From contig JANUWF010001625.1 in the NCBI GenBank assembly GCA_026120185.1, positions 806,001 through 870,000 of the forward strand: a stretch of DNA of 64,000 bases, given 5' to 3'. This DNA comes from Voacanga thouarsii (Eukaryota; Streptophyta; Magnoliopsida; Gentianales; Apocynaceae). The first letter of the stretch is position 1. The number at the start of each line of letters is the position of its first letter. The notes below the pieces were generated by a model. That model was not told the DNA's origin, did not search any database, and saw only the letters and a list, made by a program, of their open reading frames with translations. Both the position numbers and the translations under genes were made by a program. This document shows, in pieces, positions 24,683 through 36,636 of this stretch.

Positions 24683-25981
24683 CATTAGCACTTTAATGAT
24701 GATATTTCAGGCTGAAAAAATTGTTAAACATAAGCTCACATCACCTGGGTTACTTAACCTGAATAACTAGAATTTTATTTCACAAGAACTTAATAATATC
24801 ATGTTCTTCTTGAAATACAAACCATGCTAAAATGATCCTTATCATGCATGTTTCACCTTAGTTTCTTAAATTGAAATGCTTAACTTCAAAAGCTACAATC
24901 ACAAGCTAAAATTAACTCATCTTCCTTCCCCTTCTTCCTTATCTTCTTTATTTGCTCTAGATTATCTCTCTCTTAGTTTTCCTTTTTTGCCTTATTTCTT
25001 TTCTTCCTATCATTCTTTTCCTTAGCCAGTAGCTCTCTCTCTCTCCCCCCTTTCTTTTCCTCTTTGGCCAAAGCTTCTTTCCTTTCTTCCTTCCTTCTAT
25101 TTATAGCCTATTCAAGTAAAGTCAATTGCTTTTGGTGAAGGCCATATGACATTGATGACTAAGCATAGTGACTAACTATAACTAATTAATGATGGAGCTT
25201 TTCGGACAATCATAAACTCATGTGGAAACTTGTTGAATCCTTGAGAACTCTATGGAAGCATATAGACTATTATAGAATTTTCACTCAATCATACAATTCG
25301 CATAACCAAGCTAGTAATTCCAAATGGCTTTTGTTTATGATGACCAATCATATAAGTCTGGTTAGGTTTTCATACACCAATCCTAATAGTCCAAGTTGTT
25401 TTTAAACAATCGTGCAACCAATTATATAGTTCTAAATCACCTTTTAGGCAACCAATCATGTGGCTTCAAATGTCTCATCCATACAACCTCTTATAAGCCC
25501 CCAAGTAGATTTTCATGCAATCATTCTTATAAGTCCATGTGGCTTCATATTAAACTGTTCATATAGTTCCATACGGCTACTACTTGTGGACTAAACTAAT
25601 TAAAATCCTTTAATTAAAAATCCCACAAACATTATATATAATTAAAGCCTATTATCTCTTTATACTTTGACCAAGGTTAATAAGGTTTTTCCAAAAATAA
25701 CCATAGTTAACATTACTATTCATCCCAGTTGGGAAAATATTTTTATTTCACCAATGCTATCTACACATTAAACTACCATTTAGGTGCCTCTCAACTTTCT
25801 AGATTCATTCTCAGTGTTTCTTAGATCATAGTAAAAAATTTCTCTGCCGCCCCTTAAAATTTTTATCTCACTAAAATGTTCTTTTGATTAAATTGATCGT
25901 TTCTTATACTGAACCTTCATGCATATGCTTTCTGAACAAAAAGTAGTCACCAATCAAAGTGCATAAGGGAAGGATGTTACA
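24683..25981 (-). mobile_element. Giant gypsy LTR, family D, 5' part
   Basis: Remainder of the LTR begun at 15970. On minus it starts TGTAACATCCTTCCCTTATG at 25981, close to the family C start TGCAACACCCTTCC. Contains a short CT run at 25031-25046 with a CTTCCTT-rich flank. No protein motifs. Confidence 0.6.
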
Positions 25982-26106
25982 AGCATGACCAAATGTTCAT
26001 ATGCAGACTGAACCCGTTGTATTAGAAAGATATCTAGGGTTCTAGGAAGATAGGTTGGGGAAGCTTTTGAGATAGTGTTCGACCATCAGGATTAACATCC
26101 CACTAG
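25982..26106 (+). pseudogene. pol: copia remnant between integrase and RT
   Basis: A 125-bp strip between two gypsy LTRs. Translation in shifting frames gives phrases like TRCIRKISRVLG and FDHQD, placed where copia polyproteins have the PxRRSxR linker before reverse transcriptase. It continues the sequence stopped at 15969. The family B LTR starts at once after it, so the copia RT and RNase H are not seen downstream. Assignment rests mostly on position. Confidence 0.4.
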
Positions 26107-28442
26107 TGTAACCCCCCACCTTTTACTTTCAATTGGCTATTATTTGTAATAAGATAAGAATTTATATCAATGGCCGGAACAAAACATTATCGGTACAAGG
26201 AGACGAACATTTTGATATAATAATATCTTGTCGGGACTTGGATGTAATTATTGGATTTGTTCTACACGTACCCTAATTTTTTGAAATTATATTATTATTT
26301 ACAAAATATGAATTTTAGGGTAGTCTAAAAAGAGAAATTGATAAGTGCGATGAAACACACATTTTGGTGTGAATTATGCTACCTGGGGTATTGGGGGCAT
26401 TTTTGACATTTTGCTTGCGCCCCCAACTTTGACTGCAAATTTGACCAAGCAAAGAAGGAATTTAAGAATTTAAGTGTTACCAATGAATTTAGCATAATTT
26501 TTGGAGTTGGTTGGTGAAATAAAATATTTTACCGTTACGGACCTAATTTTGGTCATTTCTGAAGAAAATAGAAAAATGCGGTTAAAAATGGGACGTGTGG
26601 CTTCTTGTGATTGGTGGCAAATGACAAGTGTCAAATAATAAGAGGATGCATGAAAGATTCATGCATGCAAGACTTCTTAAATAAGATTTACAAAATAAAT
26701 GAAGAATTATGTGTAATTTTGTGATTGGAACATATCATCTTGTGGACCCGTTTGATTAAAGTCATGTGCTTTTTCATTGGTAAATACATAGACCAAGAAA
26801 AGGTGATTGAATGGCTTAAATTAGGCCAAGAAGTTGGCAGCTGTGCAAGAAGAAATAAGGGAAAATTTTGTGGAGGAAAAAGTGGTTGGTGTGTAAAAAT
26901 CCTATTGGAACACACTTAAATATATACACCATTCAATTAAACCAAAATAAGAAATGAAGTGCCAAGAATTGAGGGGTGAATCACGGTGGAAAAAGGATGC
27001 TAAATAGCCTGAATTTTGGCAGCTAAGAGAAGGAAAAACCAAGAGAAAACAAAAAGGCTAGCTAGTGTGTGTTCTTAGTGTACTTGGTGAAGCCTTGGTG
27101 TTCTTGGAGCAAAATCACACCAAATAGCCACAATATAAGGTAAAACCCTATCTTACTTGAATTAAAGTTGTTGTTGGGTGAATGATGATTATGATTATGT
27201 GAATTTTAACATAAAAACATGACTTTCAGGTATTGATTTCGGATCAAAGATAGGATTTGTGAACTTTTGTGTATAAACTTTATATATGCTTGTATATGTG
27301 TCGGCTGCCTAAGGGCCTTTGAATGATGTTTTTTTGTGGGGAAGAACTGAATAATTATAGTAGCTTGATGGCTTATTTTCGGTTGAAGAGGTGATGATCA
27401 AAGTAAAGTAAAAATAGAATTTACTTGGTTGGACAAATAGTTCAAACTAGCTTTTGATTAGAATAGATGAATTTGTGTTGAATAACTGTGACTTTTATGA
27501 GCTACTGGAAATTTGGAAATTTAGAATTAAATATGATTTGAAGGAGGATTGAATGAATTAATGGTTCCAAGGTGCTAAAGGCTAAAGGAAAACATGAATA
27601 GTGAAATTGAGACAAAACTAGTGGAGTTGATTTTGCCTAGTAAAATGTCACAGGAATCTGGACTCTAAAAATGACCAAGAAAAAATTAAATTTAAGAGTC
27701 TTATGGTCATTTTGGAATATCATAGAGCCAAATCAGAGTTGTGGATTGAATGTTATGTGCAAAACAAAATCATGTGTCAAGCAGTGAATTCCAAAAAAAT
27801 GAGTCTGAAAATGGATGAGCTTAAAAATGATTAATTGTGTGATTTTGGATGAAATAATTGGTGAAATGTGAAGTGAATCTCTTGTTTATGAAGGGAGAAA
27901 GTATGTCGAAAAAAGAGAACAAAAGAATCGAACAATGACGAAAAAGCGACATGAACGATGGTTGAACGTTTTCCTTAACTGTTGGCCCCCTGTTGGCTAA
28001 ACGTCGTTTAGATGTCGGCTACCCGTCGGGCACGTCGGCCAACCATCGACTATTTTTTGACTGAACACAAATTGACCCGAAAATGATGTTTTATGTAGGT
28101 TTAGCAATAAACGGCCAATGGAACGTAAAAAATGGTAGAGACAGTAGTTGAGCGGCCGTGAACGGAAAGGGTTACTTAGGAAACGAGGTGAGTCCTTTTG
28201 ATTTCTAAAACCTTTTAAAAGCTAGTGTGCTTCACTTTTCCATGAAATGCTTTGTTTTATACCATTTTGGAAATCCCTGAATATGTTTAAGGTTAATTTG
28301 AGAAAGAATTATGTTATGCCATTTTGGGCTCAATTGAACATCATAATTAGCTTGGAAACCTTACTAGATGATTAAAGCATGAATTTTGTGAATTTAGTCT
28401 TTTTTGGATTAAATATTTGAGATTTTCTGAAAATTGTGAATT

Positions 28443-28810
28443 TTGGAATCAAGTATTCATAAATTGACTAGAATGCCCTTATTGGAACATTTTATGGAAA
28501 CATATTTGTAAACTTTGAATCTAATCCTCTTTCGAAATTAAAATTTTAGATTTCTTGAAATGAGGTCCTTTTGGAATCGGGTATTTGAAAATGATCCAAA
28601 GGTCCTTGTTGGAATTTTTATCAAAACTTTTGGAATCGGGTATGCGGTGACTGACCTAAATATCCTTATTGGAACTTTTGTGAATACTTTTCAAATCGGG
28701 TAAGTGTAAAATGACCCAAATACTCTCGAAAAGTCTGTTGGAATTAGGTATGAGTAAAATGATCTGAATACCCTTGGAAATGACCTTTGTGATGGAGTAT
28801 GGAGAAAACG
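28443..28810. repeat. Diverged 50-60-bp tandem repeats in LTR B
   Basis: Units of the form TTGGAATCGGGTA...AATGAYCCAAATA-CCTT occur at about 28443, 28570, 28628, 28688 and 28738, with a further decayed unit near 28790. Confidence 0.7.
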
Positions 28811-29447
28811 ACATGAATACTCTATGAAATATATTTTGATGTGTGAATAGAATTGTTTACCCTATTTTAACATGATTATCAAAAAGGATCTCTCAAGATG
28901 GGATTGACTTTGGAAAATGACTTTTGATCCCTAAAATTATTTTATTGCCTGATGTGCCATGGAATAAATTGATTGGCTCTACGGAGCCTATGTGAATAAG
29001 GATCTGACTTGCGAGTCAGTGAGATCAAATTCTGAAAAATGTGATTTTGCCCAAAAAAATGTTTTAATTTGAAAATCCGGCAGGATCAGATAAACCTCTG
29101 ACCTGATTTGTCAAAAGGCGCTGGTATTTGTAACATTGAGTACTCAGCAAGGACTTTGATCTTTGTACTAGCTCATGTTAGAGATAGACGACCCCAAGTA
29201 ACCTAACTTGTTCTGGGGATTGTCTTACTCCAAATAGGGTGACAGAACATTGCAATGAGTCATCCTGGCTAGTTGTTTTGCACCTGGTAATTGCCACGTA
29301 TGCAGGAGCTTCTTGATTTTGAGTCATTCGCTGGATGTTGGGTGGGGACACTTGGCGTGTTTGACTCCTTACTACTTCGATGATTATTGAAGCCAGGATT
29401 AGGATCCCTGGCTTACTGTACCAAGTAAAAGATTTTCCAGCGATGCA

Positions 29448-29595
29448 TGGATCGAGTACTGTAGGTTGCAGACTCAGTACGATGACACTGTGTAAGTTGG
29501 TATGCTTATCCGGTGACACACAGATCGAGTACTGGAGGCTGTGGTCTCAGTACAATGACATGGTGCAAGTCAGTGTACTTATCTAGCATTACATA
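29448..29595. repeat. 73-bp tandem duplication in LTR B
   Basis: ATCGAGTACTG...CTCAGTACGATGACA at 29451 repeats as ATCGAGTACTGG...CTCAGTACAATGACA at 29524. Confidence 0.8.
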
Positions 29596-30230
29596 GTTTA
29601 GTGCTATAAGACAAAGTCCCTCGCATAATAAGATCGTGAAGCCAAAGGCAATGCCTTGTGAGCTTTGCATATAGGCCGACCTTCTATTAGAGAAGCGACT
29701 ATGATTTGAAAATTAGGCAAATATTTTAAAAGTGAAATACAGTTTTTCAAAATGAAAGAGTTCTAGATAAACTCTTCTTTAGAGAGTTTTGCAATTGTTA
29801 CCATTGAACAAATGATATGCTATTCCACAAAAGTTTTATGTACCTTATTCTTTAATAAAGCACTAGCACACACGAGACTCGCTAAGTGATTCGTCACTCA
29901 CACGTGTCTTTTATCTTAGCTTTTGTAGGATCCAGAGCTAAATGGACCTACAGTAGAAGGACGATACCACAGAGTCGGCGGCATTGGTCTGAATAACTTT
30001 CCCTTCTGATCATTTACTATTTTTTGTTATAGATAGAGATGGCATGTATGAGATTCACTAATAAATGTATATGTGTGGCCATCAGTGTGGGTTATTTTTG
30101 AGTCTGGACTTTACATATGTGTATTTACCATGTTGTTTTTGTTATAAAGACCCCTTATCTGAAAAACTAGACAGGGCGACAACTGATATTGATATACTTC
30201 CGCTATTATTTTTAGTAGGGATGTTACAAT

Positions 30231-30242
30231 TGCTATCAGAGC
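30231..30242 (+). promoter_or_regulatory. Primer-binding site, initiator-Met tRNA type
   Basis: TGCTATCAGAGC differs at one base from the common plant site TGGTATCAGAGC and lies two bases past the LTR end. It fixes the element as plus-strand. Confidence 0.9.
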
Positions 30243-30302
30243 TTAGTTATATAGAACTGTGGTATCATCATAGGAATTGGTAGAACCTTTTTATTGTGTA
30301 GG

Positions 30303-31227
30303 TATGGTTGATAGAAGTAATAAGGGCAAGTGCCCAATGGTTAAGCGCAGTAATGAATGGAAGAGAAATATAGGTGAGAGCTTGGGTATGGAGAGGAAAC
30401 CCACCCTGAGAGGATGCCATAGTCACATGAGGAGGCAGGTGGTGACTATGCTGAGATTGATGGTGATATTAAGTTGCCCCGTCAAGATAATATTGATGAA
30501 GAGAAGGTTAGCATCCCCGAATGTGCAGTACTATATGAGGATGATGAGGAGGTGTTTGGTGGGGATGTACCTGGGGTACTTGAGGAGGAGATACTAGATG
30601 TGGGGGTCGTTGATGCGAGAAAGGACTAGGAGGTACCTGTAGTTGTGGAACCTGAGGAGGATTTAGAGATAGACTCAGAACTATTGGCTTGGTTGCAGTC
30701 AGATGCGGATGGAGATTAGGAGGTTATTGTACTGGAGTCCTATACAGTCTCGACTGATTTAGGACCTCCCGTATTAGATAGTGAGGATGACGAGTAGGAG
30801 ATGAGATATAGAGAAACAAATATAGTATAATATGTACAGTTCGGACGGCGTATATGCATGTGTGGTTAGCACGCAAATTTTGTATTAACTCTGTGAGAAG
30901 TGAGAATGAACATGTGTCAAGTTTTGCTAATTGTATCATGCTAATTTTATGATTATTTTTAGTTATGTTACATTGCTATATCGGTAAAATCTTATAAACT
31001 GTACAAATGTCTTAGTAAGCTACTCAGAATAATCCTGAGTCAATGGTGGGGGAACTACAAGTTGAAGGTCCTCACCCTGCAACTTTCGACAATCCTATGT
31101 TCGAAGCCTTCCAGAAGATGACTGATACTATCCAATAGTTATCTAAGACTATTACTAGATTTAATGAGAATATGAGCAGGAGAGATCAAAGTGGATTTAT
31201 GGGATATGAGTCAGATAAGGTCTAGAG
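30303..31227 (+). pseudogene. gag: Family B gag, N-terminal remnant
   Basis: Starts near the ATG at 30303. The translation shifts frame: an early basic part (VDRSNKGKCPMVKRSNEWKR), then an acidic part read in another frame (EEKVSIPECAVLYEDDEEVF), then PMFEAFQKMTDTIQ and ITRFNENMSRRDQSGF near 31100-31200. Stops (for example in 30627-30800) break it. The usual gag capsid core of chromoviruses is not visible. A solo copia LTR cuts the frame at 31228. Confidence 0.6.
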
Positions 31228-31570
31228 TGTTGGGTATCTCAGGCTCATATCATATACGTCGCAGCGGAAGAATAAAATAAGATACCATCTCAGGACCCAC
31301 CTATGTGTGGACCACAAGATATAAAGATAATAAAGGTAACAGCTTTTTACCTTTATTTCATCGTTTGAAGAACAAAAATTTCTTCTTCAAATCGAGACGC
31401 GATCCAGCATTCCTCTTGATACAACTTCACGAGCGTTGAATCTCTAACCACTATAATCATAGTGTGTGATTATCTCTAACAATAATCCACACAGAGGATA
31501 CACTTAAGCACTAAGTTTTCTATGCTAGCAGAACCAATAAGTGGCGACTAGGGTTGTTTGCTTCAAGAGC

Positions 31571-31626
<56 letters not shown>

Positions 31627-32980
31627 TATCGTGGCTGTTATTTTTCGTGTCACTCACCATTAGCTAAGGTCACGAGTATATCACCAATATAACCAAAAAA
31701 CCCTAGTGAAAAATTGGGATTCTAAAACAATTAGAATTCCATAATTGTAATTAGAAACATCAAGTACTTACAATTACAATTTGGACCACAAATTATAACT
31801 AATTATCATTTGTCCACACCAATTTCTTTTTCTTGCAATTAACCCCACTATGTTATCAAATAACATCTTGAGTATATAATCCTCTATTATGTTTGACCTA
31901 TTAGGTTTCTCGATCTATTGGTAGCGAATATGAATTAATCCAAACGTCTTTGGGATTAATAATCCATAATTAATTAGAATTAATCTTATTAATTCTAATC
32001 AGGATTGGTTTGTTAATTCATCAATTAATAAACCCATATTCCCAGATCATAAGTGGCATCTAGCAACACATCATGACCACCCAAGAGTTCATGAAGTCAA
32101 GTGGCTTGACATGAACCCTTTAATAACAAACTTTAGTGTAATTAACTCCTTTCACCATACAATATCTCATTCAGTTTGGAGTACGAAATTAGTCCCAACT
32201 CCTTCCAAAATTAATTCTGGCCCGAATACAATAGTACTTGTACGAAGAACCCACTACTTTAGATATGTATCAATTGGAACTATTTCTAATACACAATTAC
32301 CTTGGACAAGGACTTCCTGAGTAGTAATTCCTACAATTGGCTGTGAGATATTCACCCCTACTATTAGGAGTGGTGAATCTTTTATTGACCCTCTCAACTA
32401 CTATCATTTACCTCACAATGTGCCCAATATCCTTCCCATGGGTGGCCCTCGATCGAGCTTCAGAGATTGGAATTAAAGTACATTGCTTAGCAAACAAAGT
32501 AACTTAGAAGATCTCAAGTCTAAGGATACTTGCACATTTGCTATGTTGAGATTATATCACTGGCACTAAATAATTATCCATGTGATTATCTCAAAGTTAA
32601 GGCATCTAATGAACTTGTTCCATTAACAAGCATCCATGTGTTAACTTTGAGTATCTTAATACTCACGGATATGAGAACCACCGCCTGATAAAATCAGGAA
32701 GTCTAACACATGCTAGTTTTAACATATTAATGATGTCCTATCTCATTAACACTATGACTAGAGACTATTTAAGTACGAACAATATACAGTGTAGTAGGAA
32801 TCTCATATCATGATCTCTATCAAGATTTCCTTAACACAGTGTTATACTAAGGACTTTATCGAACAATTATATTACTTAAAAGTAAACAAAAGAAACTGTA
32901 CAATAAATAATGCCTTTTATTAAAATAAAATGTGTCATATACAATGTACAAGTGATTGCCTCTAGGGCACAACATTAACA
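31228..32980 (-). mobile_element. Solo copia LTR with TAGAG duplication
   Basis: Begins TGTTGGGTATCTCA and ends CACAACATTAACA in the plus direction; on minus it is TGTTAATGTTGTGCCC ... GAGATACCCAACA. It is flanked by a perfect 5-bp target duplication, TAGAG at 31223-31227 and at 32981-32985. No internal sequence is present, so the element was lost by LTR-LTR recombination. Related copies: 1087-1989, 45879-47570 and, on the plus strand, 53145-53662. It contains a long GA microsatellite. Confidence 0.95.
31573..31623. repeat. (GA)n microsatellite
   Basis: About 25 uninterrupted GA units in the solo copia LTR. Confidence 0.95.
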
Positions 32981-32985
32981 TAGAG

Positions 32986-33270
32986 GGCACTGATGGCAAA
33001 AGAAAAGAAAGACGTAGAGGAGGGGAGGACCAACTGGAGGATAACCCTCATTTAAATGTTTTAATTATGGAGAGATGGGGCACAAGAGTTTCTGTTACCA
33101 CCCCCAAGGATTAAGAGGATGGAGTCGACCGGGAAGAAACAGTCATGGACAAAAGTCAGGACTAGAAGAGGGGAACTTAGGACAAGCTTCTACCTCTAAA
33201 GCTAGACCCATCAAACTCCCAAATGAATACTCAAGTAGTGGCATTAAAGAAGACAGACAACTATGCTGCA
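32986..33270 (+). pseudogene. gag: Family B gag, zinc-knuckle part
   Basis: Continues gag after the solo LTR. The stretch at about 33053-33098 reads CFNYGEMGHKSFCY, a decayed zinc knuckle in which the second Cys is Tyr and the His-Cys spacing is one residue short. A basic linker follows. It precedes the protease remnant without a gap. Confidence 0.65.
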
Positions 33271-33740
33271 GTGGTGAAGTGTACGCTCCTTATTTATGAT
33301 CATAATGCTAAAGTATTGGAAGAACCCAGTTTCACGTAGTTCTTTGTCGTCAATTTATTTCTTTGTTCTGTGGGATAAAAAGGGAAAGAAATTTCATATG
33401 AAATAATTGTCAGCACCTTATTGGGAAAGCAAATGAAAAATGAGAAAATATAGAGGAATTGTAAGATCTTAGTAGGAGATAAAGTTTTGAAAGGAGATTT
33501 GATATGTTTATTCATAGAGGATTATGATGCTGTCTTGGGCATGGATTGGCTATTTCAGCATCATTCTCAAGTTGGTTGTAAACATAAGGTAGTACATTTC
33601 CGTCAACCGGGAAAACCTATATTAGAATTTGTAGGTGATGCTAGAAGGAAAAGTAATATTTTTGAATCAGGACAAAAGGCTCAAAAGATAATTAGGAAAT
33701 GGTGTACATGATACTTGGCTTATGTAATTAATAAGCTACG
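33271..33740 (+). pseudogene. pol: Family B protease remnant
   Basis: CTLLIYDHNAKVL at about 33280-33318 matches the segment just before the gypsy protease active site, but the expected D-(T/S)-G is replaced by EEPSF. Further on, LICLFIEDYDAVLGMDWL (about 33503-33556) is the well-kept end of the protease domain, followed by FRQPGKPILEFVG. Stops near 33335 and frameshifts between 33340 and 33480 make it inactive. Confidence 0.75.
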
Positions 33741-34640
33741 AGAAGTTAAAATGCCCAAAAGATATCCCTGTAATGAATGAGTATTTAGATGTTTTTCTAG
33801 CAGAATTGAAGAAGTTACCATCAGAGAGAGAGGTAGAGTTTTATATTGAGTTAGTTCCATTGATAGAACAAATTTCAAGGACCTCTTTTTATAGAATGGC
33901 ACCTGCAGAATTGCAAGAGCTCAAAAAACAACTGCAAGAACTGATGGGGCAAGGGCTTATTCGACCAAGTGCTTCACCTTGGGGAGTACCTATCTTGTTT
34001 GTTAGAAAGAAAGATGAGTTTCCATATACGTATATAGATTTGAGAGGTTAAATGCAGTAAGAATAAAGAATAAATATCCATTACCATGATTGATGAATTA
34101 TTTGATCGGTTACAAAGAGCAGTATGATTCTCAGAGTTAGACTTGAGGTAAGGATATTTCAAAGTTTAGAATTGGGAAGAAAATATACTGAAAACTGCAT
34201 TTAACACGATATAGACCTTTTGAGCTTGTAGTGAGGCCTTATTGGTGTCATTAATGCCTGCTGTTTCATAGATCTAATGCACTAAACGTTTCGGCCCAGT
34301 TTTATGTCTATATTCAGAGATGATATTCTTTTGTACTAAAAATATCCCTAAAATCATTAATAATAATCTTTAGAAAGTATTAGGAAAGTTAAGGGAGACC
34401 AAACTATAAGCAAAATTCAGTATGTATGAGTCTTGGCTAGAAGAAGTAGCATTCTTGGGACATGTGATATCTAAAGTTGTGAGTACACTAGATCCTACAA
34501 AAGTTAAAGCAGTGATGAATTGGAAACCTCTTGAGATTCTGACTGAATACGATGTTTTCTGGGACTTGCAGGATATTATTAGCGATTTACTGAGAAATTT
34601 TCTTAGATAGCTTTACTTTGAGTTGACTCAGCCAAATGAA
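33741..34640 (+). pseudogene. pol: Family B reverse transcriptase remnant
   Basis: NEYLDVFLAELKKLPSERE to YIDLRG (33773-34049) is the gypsy RT N-terminus with MAPAELQELKKQL and SASPWGVPILFVRKK. After a stop, decayed pieces continue: KNKYPLP, and IFRDDILLY at about 34310, where the catalytic box normally reads F/Y-x-DD; both Asp are visible but the frame is broken. VAFLGHVISKV (about 34446) is the thumb start. Several stops and deletions separate these, and the region is shorter than a complete RT. Confidence 0.85.
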
Positions 34641-35220
34641 AGTTCCTTATGTTTGGATTGGGAAATGCGACTGAAAATTCCAGGAGTTAAGAAAAGGATT
34701 AAACTATGCTCCTATTTTAACATTGCCAATGATGGACAAACCTTATGAGGAGTACACAGGTATGTCAAATGAAGGATTGAAAGGAGTATTGATGCAGAAA
34801 AGAAAGGTGATAGCTTATATCTCTAGGAAATGGAAACCTCATGAGGAGAATTACATTACACATGAATTGGAGTCAGTTGCTATTGTGTTTTCCCTTAATG
34901 AGTGGAGATATTATTTATGTGGGGCTGAGTTAGAAATCTTCACCGACTACAAAAAAATTGAAGAATGTTTTTACTCAAAAGGATTTGAACATATGACAAA
35001 GTTGATGGATGGAATTTTTGGAAGGATTTCAATGTCTAATTAAATATCATCCTAGAAAAGCAAACACGGTAGTAAATGCCCTTAGTAGGAAGGCGAATTT
35101 ATTAGCTCTTCAGATGTTACAAATTCCAAATTTAGAAGTATTTGCAGTAGACGGAGAAATAAGGATAAGTAATACTTTCATTCAACCTACCTTCCTACAA
35201 TAGTTGAAAAGAGAGTAAGA
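34641..35220 (+). pseudogene. pol: Family B RNase H and linker remnant
   Basis: [40 protein letters not shown] and [11 protein letters not shown] (34768-34955) are the RNase H core; the first Asp of the domain is lost in a shift near 34735. The end reads YHPRKANTVVNALSRKANL (about 35045-35103), the typical junction to integrase, one frame away from the first part. Confidence 0.85.
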
Positions 35221-36400
35221 CAAAGATAACGAGTGCAAAAGTTAGTGCAGAAGAAGGCAAATATAAGAGGAGAAGAGTTTCGAAAGGACAATGATAGGAT
35301 TAATTGCTACCAGGGTCGGTATTGTAATTTGAAACAATATGCGATGAGATAAGATGTTTTAGCGGAGGCCTCTTGGAGTAAGTATACCATCCATCTATGA
35401 GCCATAAAGATGTATCCGATCCTAAAACGGCATTATTGGTGAATTGGTATGAAGAAGGACAGTTCAGATCTTGTAACTCGATGTTTAATTTGTCAGTAAA
35501 GGAAAGCCAATCAACAAGCTAGAGGGTTACAACCATTATCTACTCCATTGTGGAAAAATAATGAAATTACTATAGACCTCATTACATGATTACCTATGAT
35601 AGTATAGCAGCGAGATACTATTTTGGGTGATAATGGATCGACTAACTAAGTTTGCCCATGCCATTCCTATTAATTAACAGAATTCCCTAGAGAAGTTAAG
35701 TGAAATCTATATGGTGAAAGTAATCAGACTTTATGAGTATCCTCTAGTATTGTGTCAGATCGAGATCCTAGATTTACCTCGAAGGTTTGGACTAAGTTGC
35801 AATAGAGGTATGGGACCACAATAAAGTCCAGCATAGTAGCACACCAATACATGAATGGACAAATAAAATGAGTGAATATAGCTTTGAATGACATGTAGAG
35901 GACCTGTGCTTTGGATTTTGGAACTAAGTGGATTGATAATTTAGCATATGCAAAATTTGCATACGAATTAGAATCGCCCCGTTTGAAGCTTTATATGGAA
36001 GAAAATGTCAGTCCCTATTATATTAGGAAATTTTAGGACGAAGAGCGGGCGAACCAGATAGTTTTGATCGTGAAAAGTTTCGATAGGCTGTAGAGATTAT
36101 CAAAACCAAGTTAGAAGTAGCGCAGAGTAGATAGAAAAGTAATACGGATTGATATTGGAGAGATTTGGAATTTACTGAAGGGGATCATGTGTTCTTGAAG
36201 TTAGCTCCACAACGATAATTGGGAACCAAATAACAAGAAAAGAAATTAGCATTTAGGTATGCTGGATCATTCCCTAATGTCAAGAGGATTGGGAAAGTAT
36301 CATATCAATTGGAGTTACTAGTAGAACGTTAAGTTATTCACGGCCTGTTTTATGTACCCTAACTTCAAAAGTGTGTGGTTGATCCTGCCTACATTTTGAA
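35221..36400 (+). pseudogene. pol: Family B integrase remnant
   Basis: Starts with a poorly kept zinc-binding part (NWYEEGQFRSCNSMF near 35430, CLICQ region near 35480). The catalytic core is scattered over three frames and interrupted by many stops, some at positions where relatives have CAG or TGG codons, as expected from C-to-T decay of methylated DNA. The C-terminal part includes EGDHVFLKLAP (about 36178) and FRYAGSFPNVKRIGKVSYQLEL (about 36255-36320; 22 residues with small changes from family consensus). The minus-strand segment 60765-62199 is a separate copy. Confidence 0.75.
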
Positions 36401-36625
36401 TGAAAACCCCATTGAGATGATTCTAAGCTTTAAGAATGAGGAAAAGCCTATTAAGATCTTGGAGTAAGATGAAAAAAAACTGCAGAATGAAAAAATTCCA
36501 CTTGTACAAGTATGATGGAATTATTATTTCGTGCAAGATACAAGGAAAATGAAATCGAATATGTTGAAAAAGCACCCAGGTTTATTTCAAGAGTAAGCCA
36601 ATTTCGAGGATGAAATTTTTTGTAT
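36401..36625 (+). pseudogene. pol: Chromodomain-like pol C-terminus of family B
   Basis: Reads NPIEMILSFKNEEKPIKILE, then EKIPLVQV, then MLKKHPGLFQE. This order (PV-I-D, IPLVKVLW, then A-T-WE-E, then YP-LF) is the tail described for Tekay/Del-type chromoviruses, whose altered chromodomain is thought to guide insertion to heterochromatin. Here two stops break it. Confidence 0.65.
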
Positions 36626-36636
36626 GGAAGGGAGAA
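36626..36636 (+). promoter_or_regulatory. Polypurine tract of family B
   Basis: GGAAGGGAGAA abuts the TGTAACACCCC start of the 3' LTR, where plus-strand priming occurs. The minus-strand copy has AGGAGGGGAGAA at 54792-54803. Confidence 0.9.

Larger units (their letters stand above)
26107..30228 (+). mobile_element. Family B gypsy 5' LTR, 4.1 kb
   Basis: Starts TGTAACCCCCCACCTTTTAC at 26107 and ends GGGATGTTACA at 30228, followed after two bases by a Met-tRNA-type primer site. The first 1.73 kb aligns with the 3' LTR at 36637-38389. It contains diverged short tandem repeats (28443-28810), a 73-bp duplication (29451-29595), a GTCGG-rich patch (27985-28055), and TTGAGTACTCAG at 29136-29147. Such length is large for a Ty3/gypsy LTR. 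Open frames at 26725, 29380 and 30065 have no known motif. Confidence 0.85.

Noticed and set aside
29178..29519. 113-aa minus-strand frame in LTR B
   Set aside because: Overlaps a tandem duplication and is not supported by any motif.
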